DNA of 21,005 nt from Fontibacterium sp038145245 (GTDB lineage Bacteria > Pseudomonadota > Alphaproteobacteria > Pelagibacterales > Pelagibacteraceae), in the NCBI GenBank assembly GCA_038145245.1, contig JAYQPI010000012.1, forward strand, positions 1-21,005, given 5' to 3'. The translations under genes were made by a program, and so were the position numbers. Under the pieces are notes generated by a model. That model saw only the letters and a list, made by a program, of their open reading frames with translations. It was not told the DNA's origin and searched no databases. Positions 14,579 through 21,005 of the stretch are shown piece by piece. Every line of letters starts with the position of its first letter. The stretch's first letter is position 1.

Positions 14579-17245
14579 ATGCCAAAGTGGGTTTATCAGT
14601 TTAACAGTACAAACTGCGAAGGAACTGTTTCGCAAAAACCACTTTTAGGTGGAAAAGGAGCAAACCTTGCAGAGATGGGAAAATTAGGCCTGCCTGTTCC
14701 TCCCGGATTTACAATTACAACAGAAGTTTGCAATGAATTTTATAAAAATAATCAAAAATATCCTGATGATCTTAAAATTCAAGTTGAAGACGCCATAAGA
14801 AATATTGAAAAAATTTTAGGAAAAAATTTTGGTGATATTAGTAATCCATTATTAGTATCTGTTAGATCAGGAGCAAGAGTATCAATGCCTGGAATGATGG
14901 ATACCGTTTTAAATTTAGGACTAAACGATAAAACTGTTTTAGGATTAATAAAGAAAACTGATAACGAAACATTTGCATATGATAGCTACCGACGTTTTAT
15001 TCAAATGTATAGCAATGTAGTTCTTGAAGTTGATCATCATAATTTTGAAGATTTGCTTGATAATTATAAGCTAACAAAAGGAGTGTTATCAGATACAGAT
15101 CTCAAATCCGAAGACTGGAAAACAATTGTTGGAAATTATAAGGACATCGTAAAAAAACATACAAAAAAAGATTTTCCACAAGACTCTCATGAACAGTTAT
15201 GGGGAGCGATAAGTGCCGTATTTAAATCGTGGCAAAATCAAAGAGCAAAAACTTATAGAAAACTAAATAATATTCCTGAAGAGTGGGGTACGGCAGTAAA
15301 TATTCAATCTATGGTGTTTGGTAATATGGGGAATGATTGTGCAACTGGAGTTGCGTTTACTCGAAATCCATCAACAGGAGAAAATAGTTTTTACGGGGAA
15401 TATTTAATTAATGCGCAAGGCGAGGATGTTGTTGCAGGTATTCGAACACCACGAAATATTACGAAAAAAGCAAGATTAGAATCTTCTTCTGATGATTTAT
15501 CTTTAGAGGAAACAATGCCAGAAGCATTTGCTGAGCTTACTAAGATTTATAAAAAATTAGAAAGTCATTATCGTGATATGCAAGATATAGAATTTACTAT
15601 TGAGAATAAGAAACTTTGGATGTTGCAAACAAGATCAGGAAAAAGAACTGCAAAAGCATCAATTAAAATTGCAGTAGATATGGTTAACGAGAAATTAATT
15701 ACAAAAGATGAGGCTTTACTAAGAATTGATCCAAAAATCTTAGATACCTTACTTCATCCAACTTTAGACCCAAAAGCTAAAAAAAATGTAATTGCAAAAG
15801 GTCTTCCTGCTTCACCAGGCGCAGCAACCGGTAGAGTTACATTTAATGCAGATGATGCTGAACAAATGAAAGCTAATAATCAAAATACTATTTTAGTACG
15901 AGTAGAAACTTCTCCAGAAGATATACATGGAATGCATGCTGCAGTTGGAATTTTAACTTGTAGAGGAGGAATGACAAGTCACGCTGCTGTTGTGGCAAGA
16001 GGAATGGGTAGAGCCTGTGTTTCAGGAGCTGGAAATATAAAAATAGATTATTTAGCTAAACTTTTTAAAGTAGATAACACTGAAGTTAAAGAAGGAGATA
16101 TTATAACAATTGATGGTTCAACAGGTGAGGTTATGCTTGGAGAAGTGAAAACAATTAATCCAGATATATCAGGTGACTTTTCTGAAATAATGAAATGGGC
16201 AGATCAAGTTAGAACTTTAAAAATTAGAGCAAATGCAGAAACTCCATTAGATTCTAAAACTGCAAGAGGTTTTGGTGCTGAAGGAATCGGACTTTGTAGA
16301 ACAGAGCATATGTTTTTTGATGAAGAAAGAATTTTATATGTTAGACAAATGATCCTTTCAAAAACAAAAGAAGATCGTCTTAAAGCTTTAGATAAAATTT
16401 TACCATTTCAAAGAAAAGATTTTGTTGAAATCTTCACAATTATGAAAGGACTTCCTGTCACAGTAAGATTATTAGATCCTCCATTGCATGAATTTTTACC
16501 AAAAACAGAAAAAGAAATCGATATTGTTGCTAAATCTTTAAAAATTCATTCAAGTGAAATTAAAAATAGAATTAATTATTTGCACGAAGAAAATCCAATG
16601 TTAGGTCATAGAGGATGTCGTTTAGCTATTTCTTTTCCTGAAATTTACGAAATGCAATGTCGAGCAATTTTTGAAGCCTTATATGAATTACAAAAACAAA
16701 AAGTTGAGGCTGTAATTCCAGAAATTATGATTCCACTTGTAGCAACAGAAAGAGAAATTGAAATATTAAGAAACTTAGTTGATCGTATTGCACAAGAAGT
16801 TCAAAAAAATAATAATTTTAAAGTAGATTATTTAGTTGGAACCATGATTGAGCTTCCAAGAGCTGCTATTAACGCAAAAAATATTGCAAAGCATGCAGAT
16901 TTTTTTAGCTTTGGAACAAATGATTTAACACAAACAACGCTTGGAATATCTAGAGACGACTCAGGAAAATTTTTAGATGATTATGTTGAGAATAAAATAT
17001 TTAAAATAGATCCTTTTGTTAGTATTGATCAAGATGGTGTTGGTGAACTTATAAGACTTGCATGCTCTAGAGGACTTGAAACAAAAAATACTGTTAAACT
17101 TGGAATTTGCGGAGAGCATGGTGGAGATCCAGATTCGATAGATTTTTGTCATAGAACTGGTTTAAATTATGTGTCTTGTTCGCCTTATAGAGTTCCAATT
17201 GCAAGGTTGTCTGCAGCCCAAGCAAGAATAAGAGCTAAAAAATAA
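14579..17245 (+). CDS. ppdK: Pyruvate, phosphate dikinase
   Basis: Interconverts pyruvate + ATP + Pi and phosphoenolpyruvate + AMP + PPi in the cytosol, serving gluconeogenesis or a PPi-linked glycolysis. The 888-residue protein has full length and the expected domain order: N-terminal nucleotide-binding domain (LGGKGANLAEMGKLGLPVPPGF region at 23-44, SVRSGARVSMPGMMDT near 97-112), the swivelling phosphohistidine domain with catalytic His468 in GGMTSHAAVVARGMG, and the C-terminal PEP/pyruvate barrel with GAEGIGLCRTEHMF and Cys844 in LGICGEHGG. The His-Cys spacing of 376 matches the Clostridium symbiosum enzyme (455/831). It follows glyS by five bases and probably closes that operon. Whether it runs toward PEP or pyruvate cannot be told. 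Confidence 0.98.
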   Translation: MPKWVYQFNSTNCEGTVSQKPLLGGKGANLAEMGKLGLPVPPGFTITTEVCNEFYKNNQKYPDDLKIQVEDAIRNIEKILGKNFGDISNPLLVSVRSGARVSMPGMMDTVLNLGLNDKTVLGLIKKTDNETFAYDSYRRFIQMYSNVVLEVDHHNFEDLLDNYKLTKGVLSDTDLKSEDWKTIVGNYKDIVKKHTKKDFPQDSHEQLWGAISAVFKSWQNQRAKTYRKLNNIPEEWGTAVNIQSMVFGNMGNDCATGVAFTRNPSTGENSFYGEYLINAQGEDVVAGIRTPRNITKKARLESSSDDLSLEETMPEAFAELTKIYKKLESHYRDMQDIEFTIENKKLWMLQTRSGKRTAKASIKIAVDMVNEKLITKDEALLRIDPKILDTLLHPTLDPKAKKNVIAKGLPASPGAATGRVTFNADDAEQMKANNQNTILVRVETSPEDIHGMHAAVGILTCRGGMTSHAAVVARGMGRACVSGAGNIKIDYLAKLFKVDNTEVKEGDIITIDGSTGEVMLGEVKTINPDISGDFSEIMKWADQVRTLKIRANAETPLDSKTARGFGAEGIGLCRTEHMFFDEERILYVRQMILSKTKEDRLKALDKILPFQRKDFVEIFTIMKGLPVTVRLLDPPLHEFLPKTEKEIDIVAKSLKIHSSEIKNRINYLHEENPMLGHRGCRLAISFPEIYEMQCRAIFEALYELQKQKVEAVIPEIMIPLVATEREIEILRNLVDRIAQEVQKNNNFKVDYLVGTMIELPRAAINAKNIAKHADFFSFGTNDLTQTTLGISRDDSGKFLDDYVENKIFKIDPFVSIDQDGVGELIRLACSRGLETKNTVKLGICGEHGGDPDSIDFCHRTGLNYVSCSPYRVPIARLSAAQARIRAKK

Positions 17246-17326
17246 CAAGAGTTTTTCTTAAATAAATTATTGGCTACTTACACTATTAGGAATTAACTAG
17301 TTAAAGGTGGTTATTTTGGAACCTAT

Positions 17327-17358
17327 ATAAAAAACGTGGATTTACTTAGGTTTTTTAT
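17327..17358 (+). terminator. Possible terminator after ppdK (A/T-rich hairpin)
   Basis: ATAAAAAAC (17327-17335) and GTTTTTTAT (17350-17358) form a perfect 9-bp stem with a 14-base loop. The descending arm contains a T6 run, and the next bases are also T-rich. The stem has only one G-C pair, so it is a weak candidate for an intrinsic terminator; the distance of about 80 bp from the ppdK stop is also long. It could instead be a structured leader element. Confidence 0.3.
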
Positions 17359-17400
17359 GTTATTTTATTTAAAAAGTAGACTTTTCCATGTCAAAAAAAC

Positions 17401-17420
17401 ATTTACATAAAAGTGTAAAT
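17401..17420. repeat. Inverted repeat ATTTACA-N6-TGTAAAT (operator-like)
   Basis: Perfect 7-bp arms at 17401-17407 and 17414-17420 separated by six bases, about 45 bp upstream of the small exported-protein ATG. The dyad symmetry and position fit a dimeric regulator site overlapping a promoter, but no regulator can be named. An AT-rich background makes such dyads more likely by chance. Confidence 0.4.
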
Positions 17421-17428
17421 TAAATAGT

Positions 17429-17438
17429 TTCGCGCGAA
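17429..17438. repeat. GC-rich palindrome TTCGCGCGAA
   Basis: A perfect 10-bp palindrome with a CGCGCG core, 25 bp before the ATG of the small exported protein. A run of six alternating C/G bases stands out in AT-rich surroundings. It could be an operator half-array, a 5'-UTR element or a discriminator-like region; function not known. Confidence 0.35.
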
Positions 17439-17463
17439 TTAACTAAACAAAAAAGTAAAACAA

Positions 17464-17718
17464 ATGAAAACTATACTAGCAACAATCGTAAGTATGTTCT
17501 TATTCGTATCTTTTGCAAATGCTCAAGCAAAAACTTGTGCTGATTTAATCAAAGCATACGATGCTAAAGTAAAAACAGTAAAATTAGATGCAGCAGCTAC
17601 TAAAAAAGCTGGTGATCTAAGAAAAGCAGCTGGCGACCAATTGACAGCTAAAAAAGAAGCTGATTGTGTAAAATCAATCAATGCAGCTTCTGCTGTTTTA
17701 ACTCCAGCTAAGAAATAG
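17464..17718 (+). CDS. Small exported Ala/Lys-rich protein with two cysteines
   Basis: I do not recognise a named family. The 84-residue protein begins with a clear Sec signal peptide (MKTILATIVSMFLFVSFANA, cleavage probably after Ala20). The mature part of about 64 residues is rich in Ala and Lys, lacks hydrophobic segments, and has just two cysteines, Cys25 and Cys68, near its two ends. In the periplasm these could form one disulfide closing a helical hairpin (inference). It is a single-gene unit: a 218-bp upstream spacer with inverted repeats and a strong hairpin terminator 3' of it suggest its own promoter and discrete, possibly high, expression. There is no clear Shine-Dalgarno sequence before the ATG. 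Its Ala-rich coding gives higher GC than its neighbours. Confidence 0.85.
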   Translation: MKTILATIVSMFLFVSFANAQAKTCADLIKAYDAKVKTVKLDAAATKKAGDLRKAAGDQLTAKKEADCVKSINAASAVLTPAKK

Positions 17719-17723
17719 TTATT

Positions 17724-17759
17724 TTTTAAAGTGCCAACATTTTGGTTGGCACTTTAAAA
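17724..17759. terminator. Strong hairpin terminator, possibly bidirectional
   Basis: Fifteen perfectly paired bases, 17724-17738 with 17745-17759, close a six-base ATTTTG loop. The central GTGCCAAC/GTTGGCAC pairs are GC-rich and the outer arms are TTTTAAA/TTTAAAA. It sits five bases after the stop of the small exported protein and before the 3' end of the convergent MFS gene, so it can serve both. The U-rich tract is within the base of the stem rather than a long tail. Confidence 0.85.
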
Positions 17760-17804
17760 CTCTTCTCCTTGCATCAAGCCAAATAATAAATTTACAATTA
17801 CAAA

Positions 17805-19031
17805 TTATTTTTTTAAGTGATCTTTGTGATGAATTACAAAGTAAAAATATGAAACAATACAAAATATACCAAATACAGAAAAAGCTAGTTGATAAGAAAA
17901 AAGATTACTGAAACCAAAAGATTTAAATAAATCGATCAAAATACCAATAAACCACTGCACTGTAAAAGTACCAAGAAATAGAATTAGATTGTAACTCGAT
18001 AAAGCTTTACCAGCGATGGCATTAGAAAAGGTCATACCAACTGCTGGCTGCGCTAGAGACACGAATACACTAGAAATTAAAAAAAGTGAAAAATGAAAAC
18101 CACTTACGTTTGCTCCAGAATAAATAATAAATCCAATAGTTAAAAAACTAAAAGGAACTCCCACTATAATAATTTTATCAGTAGAAATTCCTTTCTTATG
18201 AAAATAAGGATTAATCAGTCCCCATATAAAAAAAGTTACTAACATAGACAAATTTAACCAAAATAAATTAGTTGCAGATTGGATTGGTGTAAATCCACTC
18301 ACATTTGTCATCCAAGGTCCTGCCCATAAAGTTTGTATTGCTTGTAACCCCCCATAATTAAAAAAACCGAGTGGGACTAAACTTAAAAAATATGGATGAG
18401 ACCAAATAGTTTTGTAACTTGAAATCCCAATATTTTCTATTTGAGTTTCATCTTTATTCCAGTAAGGAATTATAAAAAATAAAAGTATTATCGTAACTAA
18501 AATTAGAATAGCAATAATTAAAAAAATATTTCTCCAACCAATTTGTGGTAATAACCACTGTATTGGAATTGTTGATGCCAACATTCCTAAAGCTCCCGTC
18601 ATTAACATCCATGCATTAGCTCGTTGTTGCTGCTCATGAGGTAGCCATTTTCTATATCCTGTTAACGGAGCCATTAAACATACTGAGACTCCAATCCCAA
18701 TTAAAATTCTAGATATTAAAAGATTAAAAAAATTTTCAGATTTTGAAAATGCTATAGTACTAATTAGTGCGATTATTAAAAATGAAATAATTATTTTTTT
18801 AGGTCCATATTTATCTAATAAATAACCTCCAGGAAGCTGCATTGCAGCAAATCCTAAAAAATACCCTCCGGCTAATAATCCAAGATCTCCAGAATTTAAT
18901 CCAAGCTCCTGAGAGAAAACAGGGGATAGGGTTGCTGTACTTGCTCTTATAAGCGTGGATATGAAATATCCTAATGCAAATACTAAAAATACAATAATTG
19001 CTCGTTTTTTAGTTAGTAAATTTCCGCTCAA
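17805..19031 (-). CDS. MFS transporter, 12 membrane helices
   Basis: Major facilitator superfamily secondary transporter of the inner membrane. The 408-residue protein has the standard length with about 12 hydrophobic segments in two six-helix halves. The motif-A variant GGYLLDKYGPKK lies at 68-79 between helices 2 and 3, and SRILIGIGVSVCLMAPLTGYRKW marks helix 4 and the following loop. The start is TTG (19029-19031). It is supported by AAGGA on the minus strand (plus coordinates 19039-19043) seven bases upstream, whereas the nearby ATG at the end of that purine block is out of frame and stops after four codons. It lies 29 bp downstream of aacS in the same direction. That context suggests a carboxylate such as acetoacetate or a related acid as substrate, but this is inference. 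Confidence 0.88.
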   Translation of the reverse strand: MSGNLLTKKRAIIVFLVFALGYFISTLIRASTATLSPVFSQELGLNSGDLGLLAGGYFLGFAAMQLPGGYLLDKYGPKKIIISFLIIALISTIAFSKSENFFNLLISRILIGIGVSVCLMAPLTGYRKWLPHEQQQRANAWMLMTGALGMLASTIPIQWLLPQIGWRNIFLIIAILILVTIILLFFIIPYWNKDETQIENIGISSYKTIWSHPYFLSLVPLGFFNYGGLQAIQTLWAGPWMTNVSGFTPIQSATNLFWLNLSMLVTFFIWGLINPYFHKKGISTDKIIIVGVPFSFLTIGFIIYSGANVSGFHFSLFLISSVFVSLAQPAVGMTFSNAIAGKALSSYNLILFLGTFTVQWFIGILIDLFKSFGFSNLFSYQLAFSVFGIFCIVSYFYFVIHHKDHLKK

Positions 19032-19060
19032 ATCAAATTCCTTTCATTTTTAATTTACAA
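19032..19060 (-). promoter_or_regulatory. Ribosome-binding site deciding the TTG start of the MFS gene
   Basis: The 29-bp aacS-MFS spacer, read on the minus strand, contains AAAGGA (AAGGA at plus coordinates 19039-19043) followed by seven bases and TTG. This is one of the few clear Shine-Dalgarno sequences in the window and is the reason for choosing the TTG codon. No terminator lies between the two genes, consistent with one transcript. Confidence 0.7.
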
Positions 19061-20995
19061 CTAATCATTAATTTTTAAATTTTTAAAGAAATCTAAAGCT
19101 TCAGGATTAGCTAGTGCTTCAATATTATCAATTTTATCGCCATTAATTATTTTTCTTACAGCAATTTCAACAATTTTGTTAGATTTTGTTCTAGGAATAT
19201 CTGGACAAGAAATAATTTTAGTTGGCACATGTCTTGGACTGCAATTAGTCTTAATTTTTTTTTTTAACTTATCAATTAATTCATCGGAAAGTAAATTTCC
19301 TTGAGTTAATTTAACAAAAAGTATTATTCTAATATCATTTTTAAAGTTCTGACCTATTACAATTGATTCAGCAATTTCACTGAAAGATTCAACTTGTCTA
19401 TAAATTTCAGATGTACCAATTCTAACTCCCCCAGGTTTTAATGTTGCATCAGATCTTCCATAAATAATATAACCACCATTTTTAGTTTTTTGAATATAGT
19501 CACCGTGGTGCCAAATATTTTTATATTTTTTAAAATAAGCATTTAAAATTTTATCTTCAGATTTATCATTCCAAAACATTACAGGCATTGATGGAAAAGG
19601 TTTTTTAATTACTAGTTCTCCTTTTTCATTAATACTAGTAGAATTTCCATTTTCATCAAAAACATCAACATCAATTCCAAGACTAGGTCCTTGAAGTTCT
19701 CCTGCATAAATATTATTAAAAGTATTACAAATATTAATAACTCCAACAACATCAGTTCCGCCCGAGATTGATCCTAAGTGAACATCTTTCTTAATTTTTT
19801 TATAAACATATATAAAGCTTTCTTTGACAAGAGGACTTCCAGTCGAAGTTATAGTTCTTAATTTTTTAAGATTATATTTTTTTGCATTGAAGTTTTCTTT
19901 TTTTAGTTGATCTATGTATTTTGCTGCAACACCAAATAACGTAAACTGATGTTCCTCACAATATTTAATTAAGCAATCGTTATTTTTATAAAATGGAAAA
20001 CCATCATAAAGATAAATACTTGCTTTACAGGCAAGTCCTGCAACCAACCAGTTCCACATCATCCAACCTGTAGATGTAAAATAAAACAACCTATCATTTT
20101 CTTTTACATCACAATGAAGAATAAGTTCTTTCATTTGCTCGATTAACGCATTTCCAGCTCCATGGACTATGCATTTAGGGTAACCCGTGGTTCCGCTTGA
20201 ATACAGTATATAAATTGGATGATCGAAAGGAAAATCCTCAAAATCTTCGTTGACTTGATTTTCACTTAAAATTTTATCAAGAGAAATATATGAATGATCA
20301 GTTTTTTCATCATCGTAATTAAAAATAATTACATGTTTAATAGAAGGTATTCTTTTCAAAATTTCGGGAATCTTTTCAATTAATGATATTTTTTTTCCAT
20401 TATAAAAATAGTGATTGGCGCTTATTAAAATTTTAGGTTCAATTTGTAAAAACCTATCAACTACGCCTTGAATTCCAAAGTCAGGAGAGCAAGATGACCA
20501 AATACCACCAATTTTTGCAGTTCCCAAAAAAGTAATTATTGTCTCGATAGTATTAGGGACGTAAGCTGCAATACGATCATTCTTTTTTATTCCAATTTTT
20601 TTCAAAAATCCTGAAAAAATGCAAAGTTTTTCATATAATTCATTCCATTTAATTTTTCTTTCAAAACCTGTTTCTGATCTAAAGAATATAGCTAAGTCTG
20701 AATTTTTTTTTGATATTAAATTTTTTGCAAAATTTATTTTAGCATTAGGAAAGAATTTAGTTTTATGAAAAATAGAATGATTTTTAATAATTTGTTTCCC
20801 TTTAAATCCCTTAAGATTAAAAAAATCCCAACATTCAGACCAAAATATATCATCATTCTTAACGGACCATTCCCATAGTTTTTGATAATTTGTTTTAAAA
20901 CTTATTTTATATTTCTTCTCTATTAAATTTTTAAATTGATATAAATTTGAATTTTCTATTTTCTTTTTACTAGGCGACCATAGCAAATCATTCAT
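19061..20995 (-). CDS. aacS: Acetoacetyl-CoA synthetase (acetoacetate-CoA ligase)
   Basis: Acyl-adenylate-forming enzyme that activates acetoacetate to acetoacetyl-CoA with ATP and CoA, allowing ketone bodies or polyhydroxybutyrate breakdown products to enter central metabolism. The 644-residue length and the LLWSPS opening with the SNLYQF and NYQKLWEWSV segments fit AacS rather than acetyl-CoA synthetase. The adenylate-forming P-loop is SSGTTGYPK at 266-274. STGWMMWNW follows at about 308-316. The GVRIGTSEIYRQVE segment lies in the C-terminal domain, and the catalytic lysine is Lys607 in PRTKSNKIVE, where Asn replaces the usual Gly before Lys. The start is ATG ten bases from the right window edge, so the upstream promoter lies outside. 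It is the first gene of a pair with the MFS transporter. Confidence 0.93.
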   Translation of the reverse strand: MNDLLWSPSKKKIENSNLYQFKNLIEKKYKISFKTNYQKLWEWSVKNDDIFWSECWDFFNLKGFKGKQIIKNHSIFHKTKFFPNAKINFAKNLISKKNSDLAIFFRSETGFERKIKWNELYEKLCIFSGFLKKIGIKKNDRIAAYVPNTIETIITFLGTAKIGGIWSSCSPDFGIQGVVDRFLQIEPKILISANHYFYNGKKISLIEKIPEILKRIPSIKHVIIFNYDDEKTDHSYISLDKILSENQVNEDFEDFPFDHPIYILYSSGTTGYPKCIVHGAGNALIEQMKELILHCDVKENDRLFYFTSTGWMMWNWLVAGLACKASIYLYDGFPFYKNNDCLIKYCEEHQFTLFGVAAKYIDQLKKENFNAKKYNLKKLRTITSTGSPLVKESFIYVYKKIKKDVHLGSISGGTDVVGVINICNTFNNIYAGELQGPSLGIDVDVFDENGNSTSINEKGELVIKKPFPSMPVMFWNDKSEDKILNAYFKKYKNIWHHGDYIQKTKNGGYIIYGRSDATLKPGGVRIGTSEIYRQVESFSEIAESIVIGQNFKNDIRIILFVKLTQGNLLSDELIDKLKKKIKTNCSPRHVPTKIISCPDIPRTKSNKIVEIAVRKIINGDKIDNIEALANPEALDFFKNLKIND

Positions 20996-21005
20996 TTTTA
21001 AAAAT

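Larger units (their letters stand above)
17246..17463. other. 218-bp intergenic region upstream of the small exported protein
   Basis: This is a large gap for this window and holds no convincing gene or tRNA. It contains a perfect 9-bp inverted repeat at 17327-17358, a second 7-bp inverted repeat at 17401-17420 and a GC-rich 10-bp palindrome at 17429-17438. It must contain the ppdK 3' end and the promoter of the small exported protein. Candidate -35/-10 pairs are ambiguous, e.g. TTTACA at 17402-17407 with TAGTTT at 17425-17430, 17 bases apart; I do not call one. A small RNA is possible but unsupported. Confidence 0.6.

Noticed and set aside
17357..17410. 17-codon frame starting at ATG in the spacer before the small exported protein
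   Set aside because: Very short, no ribosome-binding site, overlaps both inverted repeats, and has no sign of coding constraint.
1..21005. CRISPR array, prophage, insertion sequence, toxin-antitoxin or defence cluster
   Set aside because: No spaced repeats, transposase, integrase, phage structural gene or small two-gene toxin pair was found; the window is core metabolic genes.

Overview
The window is about 21 kb of AT-rich, tightly packed bacterial chromosome. Genes lie on both strands with gaps of mostly 0 to 35 bp, start/stop overlaps inside operons, one convergent pair that overlaps at its 3' ends, and lysine/asparagine-rich proteins. Gene content (TspO next to a polyprenyl synthase, S49 peptidase-glyQ-glyS-ppdK, a tandem glycine riboswitch in front of gcvTHP) points to a streamlined marine alphaproteobacterium of the SAR11/Pelagibacterales type. 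That placement is inference from style and gene content. No rRNA, tRNA, IS element, prophage or CRISPR array was seen.

Left part (1-4339): an edge segment with an 11-bp tandem repeat; then, on the minus strand, aroC followed by a rhomboid protease; divergent from aroC is pdxH, followed by an SbtA-like bicarbonate transporter; convergent to that is a divergent ProC-like NAD(P)-binding protein.

Centre (4340-9675): a 314-bp intergenic region carries a promoter-like pair and a tandem glycine riboswitch directly upstream of gcvT-gcvH-gcvP. This glycine-controlled operon appears to run on into an unnamed 52-residue membrane-type protein and tspO. tspO overlaps the tail of the opposing polyprenyl diphosphate synthase gene by 17 bp.

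Right part (9659-21005): ispB on the minus strand is divergent from an S49 peptidase-glyQ-glyS-ppdK cluster on the plus strand. A 218-bp spacer with several inverted repeats precedes a small exported two-cysteine protein, which ends at a perfect 15-bp-stem terminator. The last two genes, on the minus strand, form an aacS (acetoacetyl-CoA synthetase)-MFS transporter pair.

How it fits together: glycine is a recurring theme (glycine-sensing RNA, glycine cleavage enzymes, glycyl-tRNA synthetase), pdxH supplies the PLP that GcvP needs, and ppdK and aacS handle central C3 and C4 carbon. I see no convincing new multi-gene system. The points most worth a second look are the SD-sequestration model for the riboswitch, the 52-residue gene after gcvP, the long A-runs inside gcvT and glyQ, the inverted repeats around the small exported protein, the ProC-like protein with altered signature motifs, and the 11-bp repeat array at the left edge.
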